From Bacteroidales bacterium (lineage in GTDB: Bacteria; Bacteroidota; Bacteroidia; Bacteroidales; Muribaculaceae), in assembly GCA_004557195.1 (NCBI GenBank), contig SFER01000105.1, positions 1-7,602 of the forward strand: a stretch of 7,602 nt of DNA. Direction: 5' to 3'. The stretch's first letter is position 1; the number at the start of each line of letters is the position of its first letter. The notes under the pieces were generated by a model that was not told the origin of the DNA, ran no database searches, and saw nothing but the letters and a program-made list of their open reading frames with translations. The position numbers were made by a program, and so were the translations under genes. Below are positions 1 through 5,870 of the stretch, in pieces.

Positions 1-624
1 GATGAGAGCGTAGTGGTATGGGATGCCGGTGTGATAGGTGCGCTTGCTGTAATGGGTGCGGATGTGAGTGTATTTTGCTAACTTGCGGCAATAGATGAGC
101 GTTGGGGCGGAGTATTTTAGGGCTTTCGCCGGTAGGTTTAGCTCTGCTGGGGTGTATTTGGCGATGGCTTTTAGTTCTTGGCGCATTGCCTTGGCTTCTT
201 GCGTGTTGGGGCACATGATGAGGCTGTTTGCGCCTGGCGTGCGCCAGAATTCTAACCACCTTATGTAGAGTTTGAGGAGGTTGGAAACCTCCTCTCCTAC
301 CGAGTGGAAAATTATGAAGCGGCCGTAGTTGTTTTTGCGTGCGGCATCGAGTTGGGCGATGATGTTACGCTGGAGGGTTGTTGGGCGGATGTTGATGGTT
401 GCGAGCCAGTATTCGAAATCGTAGTTTGGGCGGTGTTTTAGTGGGTATTGTGGGTCTATTGGCATTTCCTTTGGGACATAGTGGGTGCTGCTGGCGAGGT
501 CGATGCGGATGCGCTCGCCGGTGCAGCCTTCGCCGGTGATTGGGTTGTAGGCGGTGGCGCTGGTGGCGAGGGCGCGGCGGCGCTGGAGGTTTTCGTTGAT
601 TATGTCCTGCGGGGTGAGATTCAT
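1..624 (-). CDS. Divergent phage terminase large-subunit-like protein (partial, N-terminal part)
   Basis: An open frame without stops runs from an ATG at 624-622 to the left edge, giving 208 codons; the C-terminus lies outside the window. I translated it by hand. The N-terminus (MNLTPQDIINENLQRRR, then a NPITGEGC/GER stretch at about 26-39), the YDFEYW motif at 68-73 and the following block resemble, from memory, the N-terminal region of terminase/packaging ATPase-like proteins in Bacteroidales prophages. In those, a basic KARQWGGST-type Walker A follows a hydrophobic strand. Here the aligned stretch is RFIIF (102-106) followed by HSVGEEVSN (107-115), without the P-loop lysine or the glycines, and then a helix LLKLYIRWLEFW. 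A GIPYHYAL segment near residue 200 fits the block just before Walker B in the same family. The gene may be a degenerate or non-catalytic paralogue. Coding status is fairly sure; family assignment is moderate and based on recalled motifs. Confidence 0.62.
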   Translation of the reverse strand, partial: MNLTPQDIINENLQRRRALATSATAYNPITGEGCTGERIRIDLASSTHYVPKEMPIDPQYPLKHRPNYDFEYWLATINIRPTTLQRNIIAQLDAARKNNYGRFIIFHSVGEEVSNLLKLYIRWLEFWRTPGANSLIMCPNTQEAKAMRQELKAIAKYTPAELNLPAKALKYSAPTLIYCRKLAKYTHIRTHYSKRTYHTGIPYHYALI

Positions 625-636
625 TTGATTTTTTAT

Positions 637-667
637 AGGGCCAATGGGGCTAATAGGGCCAATGGGC
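637..667. repeat. 9-bp tandem repeat in the leader of the terminase-like gene
   Basis: Three 9-bp units, AGGGCCAAT (637-645), GGGGCTAAT (646-654) and AGGGCCAAT (655-663), plus a partial fourth GGGC (664-667), stand head to tail. The consensus is RGGGCYAAT. They lie between the minus-strand promoter element and the ATG at 624, so they should be in the 5' untranslated RNA. Function is unknown; copy number could vary by slippage. Confidence 0.8.
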
Positions 668-678
668 ATTTTTGTTTG

Positions 679-686
679 CAAAGATA
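679..686 (-). promoter_or_regulatory. Promoter -7 element for the minus-strand terminase-like gene
   Basis: On the minus strand this reads TATCTTTG, a perfect match to the Bacteroidetes TAnnTTTG element, 54 bases before the ATG at 624. No good TTTG -33 box lies 19-21 bases upstream. That place is instead occupied by an inverted repeat (GCGCG 704-708 with CGCGC 718-722), which could be a regulator site; that is inference. Confidence 0.6.
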
Positions 687-767
687 GTGCGGGGTGTGGT
701 GGGGCGCGTGCAGATTGCGCGCGATTTGGTGATTTAACCTTATTTTAACGCATTGTGGGTTCTTGGG

Positions 768-890
768 GCGTACCTGTGGCACGCATTCCTCTATCTATTG
801 CACTGATCCCCGCTCAACTGCGTAAGAGCGGGGTCGTTATGGACAGGAGCACCCACTTCGGGGTGCCGTCATCGGTAGCGAGCTAGCCGA
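768..890. repeat. Cluster of hairpins, possible REP-like palindromic element or structured RNA
   Basis: Three or four inverted repeats follow one another in a non-coding gap. H1: GCGTACC (768-774) with GGCACGC (778-784), one A-C mismatch. H2: CCCCGCTC (808-815) with GAGCGGGG (826-833), 8 bp perfect, 10-base loop. H3: GCACCC (849-854) with GGGTGC (861-866), 6 bp perfect. H4: TCGGTAG (872-878) with CTA-G-CCGA (883-890), 7 bp with one bulged G. A short T run follows at 899-903. No ORF or tRNA fits. The density of hairpins suggests a dispersed palindromic repeat or a small structured RNA. Either strand could be the sense strand. No known RNA family was recognised. Confidence 0.5.
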
Positions 891-924
891 GCATCTCATT
901 TTTCGCGCGCTTGTGAAAAATAAA

Positions 925-956
925 ATTGCATATCGGGCGGAAATTTGCTAATTTTG
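925..956 (+). promoter_or_regulatory. Promoter of the methyltransferase / MBL-hydrolase unit
   Basis: ATTG (925-928, TTG core), a 20-base spacer, and TAATTTTG (949-956) match the Bacteroidetes -33/-7 promoter. Transcription should start a few bases after 956, leaving a leader of roughly 14 bases before the ATG at 978. Confidence 0.75.
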
Positions 957-977
957 CACCTTGAACCAAATTCGGCT

Positions 978-1685
978 ATGAGCGAAGCAAAATTGATATT
1001 ATTCCCTGTTCCACTTAGCGAAGGCGACATCGACCATGTGTTGCCCGCTTGGAATGTGCAATTAGTGAAAGATGTGAAATTTTTCATCGTGGAGAACGTG
1101 AGGAGCGCGCGCCGTTTCCTCAAAAAATGCTGCCGCGAAATCGACATCGATTCTCTCACTTTTTTCACTCTCAATCGCCACACTCAAGCCGCCGAAATTG
1201 AATCGTATATCGCCCCGCTCCTCGCTGGAAACGATATGGGTGTGATTAGCGAGGCAGGATGCCCCGCTATCGCCGACCCCGGTGCCGATGTGGTGGCTAT
1301 TGCACAGCGGCACGGTATAAAAGTGGTGCCTCTCGTGGGTCCGTCGAGCATTTTGATGTCGCTTATGGCTTCGGGGTTCAACGGACAAAGTTTCGCGTTC
1401 CACGGCTATCTCCCCATCGACTCCGCCGAGCGTGCGCGCAAATTCAAGCAGATGGAAAACGACATCGCGCGTGCCGACCAGACTCAAATTTTCATCGAGA
1501 CCCCTTATCGCAACAACAAGCTCCTCGAAGAAATGGCGAGAGTGCTCCCCCGAAACCTGCGCCTCTGTGTGGCAAGCGACATTACAGGTGCCGCCGAATC
1601 TATCATTACTCGTAACGTGAAAGAATGGGCATCGGCTAAATACGACTACGACAAAGTGCCCACAATTTTTCTTCTATACAAATAG
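978..1685 (+). CDS. SAM-dependent methyltransferase, RsmI / tetrapyrrole-methylase family, divergent
   Basis: This 235-residue protein belongs to the tetrapyrrole (corrin/porphyrin) methylase superfamily and is closest in layout to RsmI, which 2'-O-methylates C1402 of 16S rRNA using S-adenosylmethionine. Visible motifs are ISEAGCPAIADPG at 90-102 (RsmI VSDAGTPxxxDPG), PLVGPSS at 118-124, FHGYLP at 141-146 and FIETPYR at 172-178. The N-terminal RsmI signatures are altered: PTPIGN is replaced by PVPLSEG (10-16) and EDTR by ENVR (39-42). The extra C-terminal domain of E. coli RsmI is absent. It may therefore be a Bacteroidetes paralogue with another substrate, so no symbol is given. The ATG at 978 is preferred over an in-frame TTG at 945, because that codon lies upstream of the -7 promoter element (949-956). 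It is cotranscribed with the downstream MBL gene, two bases away. Confidence 0.87.
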   Translation: MSEAKLILFPVPLSEGDIDHVLPAWNVQLVKDVKFFIVENVRSARRFLKKCCREIDIDSLTFFTLNRHTQAAEIESYIAPLLAGNDMGVISEAGCPAIADPGADVVAIAQRHGIKVVPLVGPSSILMSLMASGFNGQSFAFHGYLPIDSAERARKFKQMENDIARADQTQIFIETPYRNNKLLEEMARVLPRNLRLCVASDITGAAESIITRNVKEWASAKYDYDKVPTIFLLYK

Positions 1686-1687
1686 GC

Positions 1688-2695
1688 ATGGCAAAATATA
1701 AAAGATATAACGAAACAAGGCAACCATCTCTCTTCGATATCGACGACGACACCGATTTAGTGCTTAATCTCCCCTCGCAAGAACAAAGGCCCGTGGCTGA
1801 GACCCATGCCGAAGGCGACATCGCCGAAAATTCGGAAACCAAAGAGCACAAATTTCTCCGATTCATCAGTTTCGGAAGCGGTAGCAGCGGAAACTGCTCC
1901 TATGTAGGCACCGACGAGGGCGGAATCCTTATCGATGCCGGCGTTGACACCAAGAAGGTAATGGAATCGCTCAAAGACTATGGCATCAAGCCCGAGGATA
2001 TCAAGGGAGTGTGCATCACCCACGACCACGGCGACCATGTGCGTTATGCCTACAACATCGTGCGCAAATACAAGCACATCCACATCTTCTGCACCAACCG
2101 CGCGCTAAACGGGATGCTCCGCCGCCACAACATCTCTCGTAATATCAAAGAGAAGCATGTAGCTATCTACAAAGAAATCCCATTTACCATCGCCGGTTTG
2201 CCGCTACGCCTCACCGCTTTTGAGGTTCCGCACGATGGCACCGACAATGCCGGATTCTTTATCGAGTGTGACGACCTCCGTTTTGCCATTGCCACCGACA
2301 TAGGGCATATCAACGAACGCGCCGAGTTCTACATATCGCAAGCGCAATTCGTAATGCTCGAAAGCAACTACGACAGCAAGATGCTCGCCACCGGTCCTTA
2401 TCCCGAATACCTCAAAAAACGTATCTTAGACGACAACGGACACCTCGACAACGAGGATGCCGCGCGCTTCATTGCCAAAATCTACCGCCCGGAACTCAAA
2501 TATGTGTTCCTCTGCCACCTCAGCAAAGACAACAACACCCCCGAGAAGGCGCGCGAGGCTATTTGCACCCAACTCTCCGCGCTCGGTATCACCCCCGGTT
2601 TTGGCGAAGATTCTATAAGCGACCGCATGGCGCCGATGCAACTCGTTGCGCTTCCCCGCTTCGACACTTCGCGCTGCTACACCCTCCGCCCCTGA
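1688..2695 (+). CDS. MBL-fold metallo-hydrolase, WalJ/YycJ (VicX)-like, probable nuclease
   Basis: This 335-residue metallo-beta-lactamase-fold protein probably cleaves a phosphodiester with a two-metal centre. The fold starts at FISFGSGSSGNC (59-70), typical of WalJ/YycJ. Metal ligands visible are THDHGDH (111-117; H112, H114, D116, H117), H182 in VPHDG, D204 in ATDIG and H277 in CHLSKDNN. LESNYD (225-230) and GHLDNEDAA (251-259, usually GHLSNxxA) are also family signatures. YycJ-type proteins are known as 5' exonucleases linked to mismatch repair in Bacillus. Residues 1-56 form a polar, acidic extension before the fold, containing QPSLF at 12-16, which resembles a sliding-clamp-binding peptide. 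The ATG is two bases after the stop of the methyltransferase gene, implying translational coupling. No clear terminator follows; the next promoter begins 38 bases downstream. The family assignment is firm; the substrate is inference. Confidence 0.9.
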   Translation: MAKYKRYNETRQPSLFDIDDDTDLVLNLPSQEQRPVAETHAEGDIAENSETKEHKFLRFISFGSGSSGNCSYVGTDEGGILIDAGVDTKKVMESLKDYGIKPEDIKGVCITHDHGDHVRYAYNIVRKYKHIHIFCTNRALNGMLRRHNISRNIKEKHVAIYKEIPFTIAGLPLRLTAFEVPHDGTDNAGFFIECDDLRFAIATDIGHINERAEFYISQAQFVMLESNYDSKMLATGPYPEYLKKRILDDNGHLDNEDAARFIAKIYRPELKYVFLCHLSKDNNTPEKAREAICTQLSALGITPGFGEDSISDRMAPMQLVALPRFDTSRCYTLRP

Positions 2696-2732
2696 TTCAA
2701 TTAAAAAAAACATACGTTTTTTCTCTCGACTA

Positions 2733-2763
2733 TTGTTTTTTTCGTTCAAACATTCTATCTTTG
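2733..2763 (+). promoter_or_regulatory. Promoter of the riboswitch-nrdDG operon
   Basis: TTG (2733-2735), a 20-base spacer and TATCTTTG (2756-2763) give a consensus Bacteroidetes promoter. The expected start, about 5-8 bases after 2763, falls at the 5' edge of the riboswitch P1 helix, which supports both calls. Confidence 0.8.
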
Positions 2764-2768
2764 TAAGC

Positions 2769-2942
2769 GAATAGGTTTCGTCGGCGCTTCCAGTGCTGCG
2801 AATTAAATGGGAATCGGGTGAGACTCCCGGACAGTCCCGCTGCTGTGTACCTCCAACGACTTGGCGACAAGTCTTTTTGCCACTGGCATCCGTGCCGGGA
2901 AGGTGTTGCCAAATGAGGAGGAAGTCAGAAGACCTGCCATTC
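2769..2942 (+). ncRNA. Cobalamin (adenosylcobalamin) riboswitch
   Basis: The conserved cobalamin-aptamer blocks appear in order. P1 closes by GAAT/AGGT (2769-2776) pairing with ACCT/ATTC (2932-2942). Next come a P3 hairpin (about 2780-2800), a TGGGAATCGGGTG-type J3/4-P4 block, the CTCCCGGACAGTCCCGCTGC region, an accessory hairpin GACTT/AAGTC (2858-2873), GCCACTG (2879-2885), GGGAAGG (2897-2903), and the B12 box AAGTCAGAAGACCTGCC (2922-2938). The aptamer sits directly downstream of the promoter and 77 bases before the nrdD ATG. By analogy with other B12 riboswitches, ligand binding is expected to lower expression of the downstream genes, here a B12-independent ribonucleotide reductase. Confidence 0.95.
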
Positions 2943-2947
2943 ATCAA

Positions 2948-2999
2948 AGCCTGTCTCTACTCGTGGGTTAGTGAGGCTGAGCGAAAAATTTTTCTAACC
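2948..2999 (+). promoter_or_regulatory. Possible riboswitch expression platform with two competing hairpins
   Basis: Two mutually exclusive foldings share GGTTAG. Hairpin A pairs AGCCT and CTA (2948-2952, 2957-2959) with TAG and AGGCT (2969-2971, 2974-2978). Hairpin B pairs GGTTAG (2966-2971) with CTAACC (2994-2999) and encloses the palindrome GAAAAATTTTTC (2983-2994). Neither is followed by a T run, so control of translation rather than termination is more likely. The switch is inferred from complementarity alone. Confidence 0.4.
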
Positions 3000-3019
3000 T
3001 TATACCAGTTATTTTAGGT

Positions 3020-5227
3020 ATGATACAAACCGTAGTTAAGCGCGATGGTCGCATCGTTGGTTTCAACGAGGAGAAAATCGCAACAGCAATCCGCAAGGCT
3101 ATGCTCCACACCGACAAGGGTGAGGACATCCACCTTATTCGTCAAATCACCGACCACATCGCTTTCAAAGGAGCACCTCAAATGACCGTTGAGGAAATCC
3201 AAGACATGGTCGAACTCGAATTGATGAAGAGTAGCCGCAAAGATGTGGCACAACGCTACATCGCCTATCGCAACCAGCGCAGCATCGCGCGAAAGGCGAA
3301 AACCAGAGACATTTTCCAGGAGATTATCAACATCAAGAGCAACGATGTTACCCGCGAAAATGCCAACATGAATGCCGACACTCCTGCCGGAATGATGATG
3401 AAGTTTGCCAGCGAAACCACCAAGCCTTTCGTCGATGACTATCTCCTCGACGAGGAGGCTCTCGAGGCTGTGAAAAACAACTATATCCACATCCACGACA
3501 AGGATTACTATCCGACAAAGAGTCTCACTTGCGTGCAACATCCGCTCGACAACATCCTCTATGGCGGTTTCTCTGCCGGTCACGGCGAATCGCGCCCCGC
3601 CAAGCGAATCGAGACTGCAAGTGTCCTCGCCTGCATCTCTCTCGAAACCGCACAAAACGAAATGCACGGCGGACAGGCTATCCCGGCTTTCGATTTCTAT
3701 ATGGCGCCATTTGTGCGCAGCAGTTTCATCGAAGAGGTTAAAGTGCTCGAAGATCTTAATTCCTGCGACTATTCGTCGCTCTACAACACCGCTCTCGAGG
3801 ATTTCATTTCTCGTCCGCTCGACGGTCTCACCGGAGAGGCTCGCGCTCTTCAACATGCTGTCAACCGCACTGTGGCTCGAGTACACCAGGCGATGGAGGC
3901 ATTTATCCACAACATGAACACAATCCATTCCCGCGGTGGCAACCAAGTGGTGTTCAGCTCTATCAACTACGGCACCGACACTTCGGCTGAGGGGCGTTGC
4001 GTGATTCGCGAACTCCTTAACAGCACTTTCCGCGGCGTGGGAAATGGCGAAACAGCTATCTTCCCTATCCAGATTTGGAAAAAGAAACGAGGCGTGAACT
4101 ATCTCCCCGATGACCCCAACTACGACCTATACACTCTCGCGTGCAAGGTTTCGGCTCGCAGGTTCTTCCCCAATTTCCTCAATCTCGATGCCACTTTCAA
4201 CCAAGACGAGGATTGGCGTGCCGACGACCCGAAACGCTATCTCCACGAGGTAGCTACTATGGGATGCCGCACCCGTGTGTTTGAAAACCGATTCGGTCCA
4301 CGCACCTCGGTGGGGCGCGGCAACCTTTCATTCACTTCCATTAATATAGTGCGCCTTGCCATCGAGTGTATGAATATCAGCGACAAGGAGCAGCGTATTG
4401 CCAAATTCTTCGCTCTCCTCGACAATATGCTCGAAATCACAGCCAAGCAACTCCACAATCGCCTCGAGTTCCAGAAAACGGCATTTGCCAAGCAATTCCC
4501 GCTCCTCATGTCGGCTCTCTGGGTTGGCTGCGACAAGTTGAAGCCCACCGACACCATCGCTTCGGTTATCAACCAGGGCACGCTCGGAATCGGGTTTATC
4601 GGTCTCGCCGAATGTCTCGTTGCGCTCACAGGTAAGCACCACGGCGAAAGCGATGAGGCTCAACAACTCGGCATTAAAATTGTTACTTATATGCGCGACC
4701 GCGCCCTCGATTTTTGCGACAGATACCAGCACAACTACAGCATCCTCGCCACTCCGGCAGAAGGGCTCTCGGGTCGATTCACTCGCATCGACCGCAAGAA
4801 ATTCGGCGTAATTCCGAGCATCACCGACCGCGATTACTACACCAATTCCAACCACGTGCCGGTGTACTACAAATGCAGTGCCCGCCACAAAGCTGAAATC
4901 GAGGCTCCCTACCACGACCTCACTCGTGGCGGCCATATTTTCTATGTAGAAATAGATGGCGATGCCACCCACAACCCCGAAGCAATTATGCGTGTCGTTG
5001 AAATGATGGATAGGTTTAACATGGGCTACGGCTCGGTGAACCACAACCGCAACCGTTGCATCGACTGCGGATACGAAAACGCCTCGCCGGGTCTCGAAAC
5101 TTGCCCCAAATGTGGCAGCACCAACATCGACCGTCTCCAACGCATCACCGGCTACCTCGTCGGAACAACCGACCGTTGGAACAAGGCTAAACTCGCCGAA
5201 CTCAACGACCGCGTAACCCATGACTGA
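3020..5227 (+). CDS. nrdD: Anaerobic (class III) ribonucleoside-triphosphate reductase, large subunit
   Basis: NrdD reduces ribonucleoside triphosphates to deoxyribonucleotides in the absence of oxygen, using a glycyl radical made by NrdG. The 735-residue protein begins with an ATP-cone regulatory domain (about 3-95, with VVKRDGRIVGFNEEKI), where dATP/ATP tune overall activity. The catalytic barrel carries C171 (SLTC, aligning with E. coli C79) and C416 in ATMGCRTRV, the probable thiyl-radical cysteine. The C-terminus has the zinc site C680-x2-C683 and C695-x2-C698, then RITGYLVG with G711 as the radical glycine (E. coli has RVCGYLG). All key residues are present and the length is normal. The ATG at 3020 sits after the cobalamin riboswitch leader, with no convincing Shine-Dalgarno sequence. 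The end overlaps nrdG by 8 bases. Confidence 0.97.
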   Translation: MIQTVVKRDGRIVGFNEEKIATAIRKAMLHTDKGEDIHLIRQITDHIAFKGAPQMTVEEIQDMVELELMKSSRKDVAQRYIAYRNQRSIARKAKTRDIFQEIINIKSNDVTRENANMNADTPAGMMMKFASETTKPFVDDYLLDEEALEAVKNNYIHIHDKDYYPTKSLTCVQHPLDNILYGGFSAGHGESRPAKRIETASVLACISLETAQNEMHGGQAIPAFDFYMAPFVRSSFIEEVKVLEDLNSCDYSSLYNTALEDFISRPLDGLTGEARALQHAVNRTVARVHQAMEAFIHNMNTIHSRGGNQVVFSSINYGTDTSAEGRCVIRELLNSTFRGVGNGETAIFPIQIWKKKRGVNYLPDDPNYDLYTLACKVSARRFFPNFLNLDATFNQDEDWRADDPKRYLHEVATMGCRTRVFENRFGPRTSVGRGNLSFTSINIVRLAIECMNISDKEQRIAKFFALLDNMLEITAKQLHNRLEFQKTAFAKQFPLLMSALWVGCDKLKPTDTIASVINQGTLGIGFIGLAECLVALTGKHHGESDEAQQLGIKIVTYMRDRALDFCDRYQHNYSILATPAEGLSGRFTRIDRKKFGVIPSITDRDYYTNSNHVPVYYKCSARHKAEIEAPYHDLTRGGHIFYVEIDGDATHNPEAIMRVVEMMDRFNMGYGSVNHNRNRCIDCGYENASPGLETCPKCGSTNIDRLQRITGYLVGTTDRWNKAKLAELNDRVTHD

Positions 5228-5720
5228 CACTAAAATATCAATTCTCCGGGTCGTCGAAGACACCACTGTCGATGGCCCGGGGTTTCGCACTTCGGTCTAT
5301 GCGGCGGGATGTCCCAACCATTGCCCGGGCTGCCACAACCCGGAGTCGTGGGACATTAATGCCGGCACACCTACCTCTATTGCCGAAATTCTCGACATTA
5401 TCCTCGCCGACCCTTTTGCCGATGTTACTTTCAGCGGCGGCGACCCGATGTTCCAGCCCGAAGGATTTGCCGAACTCGCCCGCGCAATCCGCGCCGCTTC
5501 TTCCAAATCCATCTGGTGCTACACCGGCTTCACTTTCGAGCAAATCCTTGCCAACCCGCGCCAAAAAGCCCTCTTGAGCCAAATCGACGTGCTCGTCGAT
5601 GGCCCCTTTATCCAATCGCTCCGCGATGAATCCCTCCTTTTTCGCGGCAGCAGCAACCAGCGCATCATCAATGTGAGCCGCACCCTCGAATCCGGCACGA
5701 TTATCCTCGAGATTCCATAA
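5220..5720 (+). CDS. nrdG: Anaerobic ribonucleotide reductase-activating protein (radical SAM)
   Basis: NrdG uses a [4Fe-4S] cluster and S-adenosylmethionine to generate the glycyl radical on NrdD (expected at G711 here). The 166-residue protein has the radical-SAM cluster motif C31-x3-C35-x2-C38 in AGCPNHCPGCHN, preceded by VDGPGFRTSVY (18-27), the SAM-binding TFSGGDP (70-76), and the family-typical DVLVDGPF (123-130) and LFRGSSNQRIINV (140-152). Length is close to E. coli NrdG (about 154). Its ATG overlaps the last 8 bases of nrdD in another frame, so the two are probably translationally coupled and both fall under the upstream cobalamin riboswitch. Confidence 0.96.
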   Translation: MTDTKISILRVVEDTTVDGPGFRTSVYAAGCPNHCPGCHNPESWDINAGTPTSIAEILDIILADPFADVTFSGGDPMFQPEGFAELARAIRAASSKSIWCYTGFTFEQILANPRQKALLSQIDVLVDGPFIQSLRDESLLFRGSSNQRIINVSRTLESGTIILEIP

Positions 5721-5808
5721 GCCAACACCTATGCCCACCCCACCGGAACCACTTTCCGAGCGTTTTCTCATCTCATTCCGGTTACAATTTGTAATTCACG
5801 TTAAAAAC

Positions 5809-5840
5809 TTTGCATTTAACAATTTAATGTTGTAACTTTG
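5809..5840 (+). promoter_or_regulatory. Promoter of the secreted-protein gene
   Basis: TTTG (5809-5812), a 20-base spacer and TAACTTTG (5833-5840) form a full-consensus Bacteroidetes promoter, predicting a leader of about 25 A/T-rich bases before the ATG at 5871. It is the best match in the window, suggesting strong expression. Confidence 0.85.
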
Positions 5841-5870
5841 CCCCAAATTCATTTTTAAACTTAAATCATT

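Noticed and set aside
448..687. Plus-strand 79-codon frame rich in Gly, Ala and Val
   Set aside because: It lies opposite the long open minus-strand terminase-like frame and its composition is that of an antisense reading; no family motif or promoter supports it.
945..977. Upstream TTG start for the methyltransferase
   Set aside because: The TTG lies ahead of the -7 promoter element (949-956), so it would be outside the transcript; the added residues have no counterpart in RsmI-type N-termini.
2793..3017. 74-codon plus-strand frame between the MBL gene and nrdD
   Set aside because: It is entirely inside the cobalamin riboswitch and its expression platform, where RNA structure explains the sequence.
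3014..5290. Long minus-strand open frames (310 and 320 codons) opposite nrdD
   Set aside because: nrdD is complete with all catalytic residues; the antisense frames have no recognisable motif and reflect its codon pattern.
5742..5782. Inverted repeat ACCGGAA / TTCCGGT after nrdG as a terminator
   Set aside because: The seven-bp stem has a 27-base loop and no T run follows; too weak to call, although it is the only candidate end for the nrdDG transcript.
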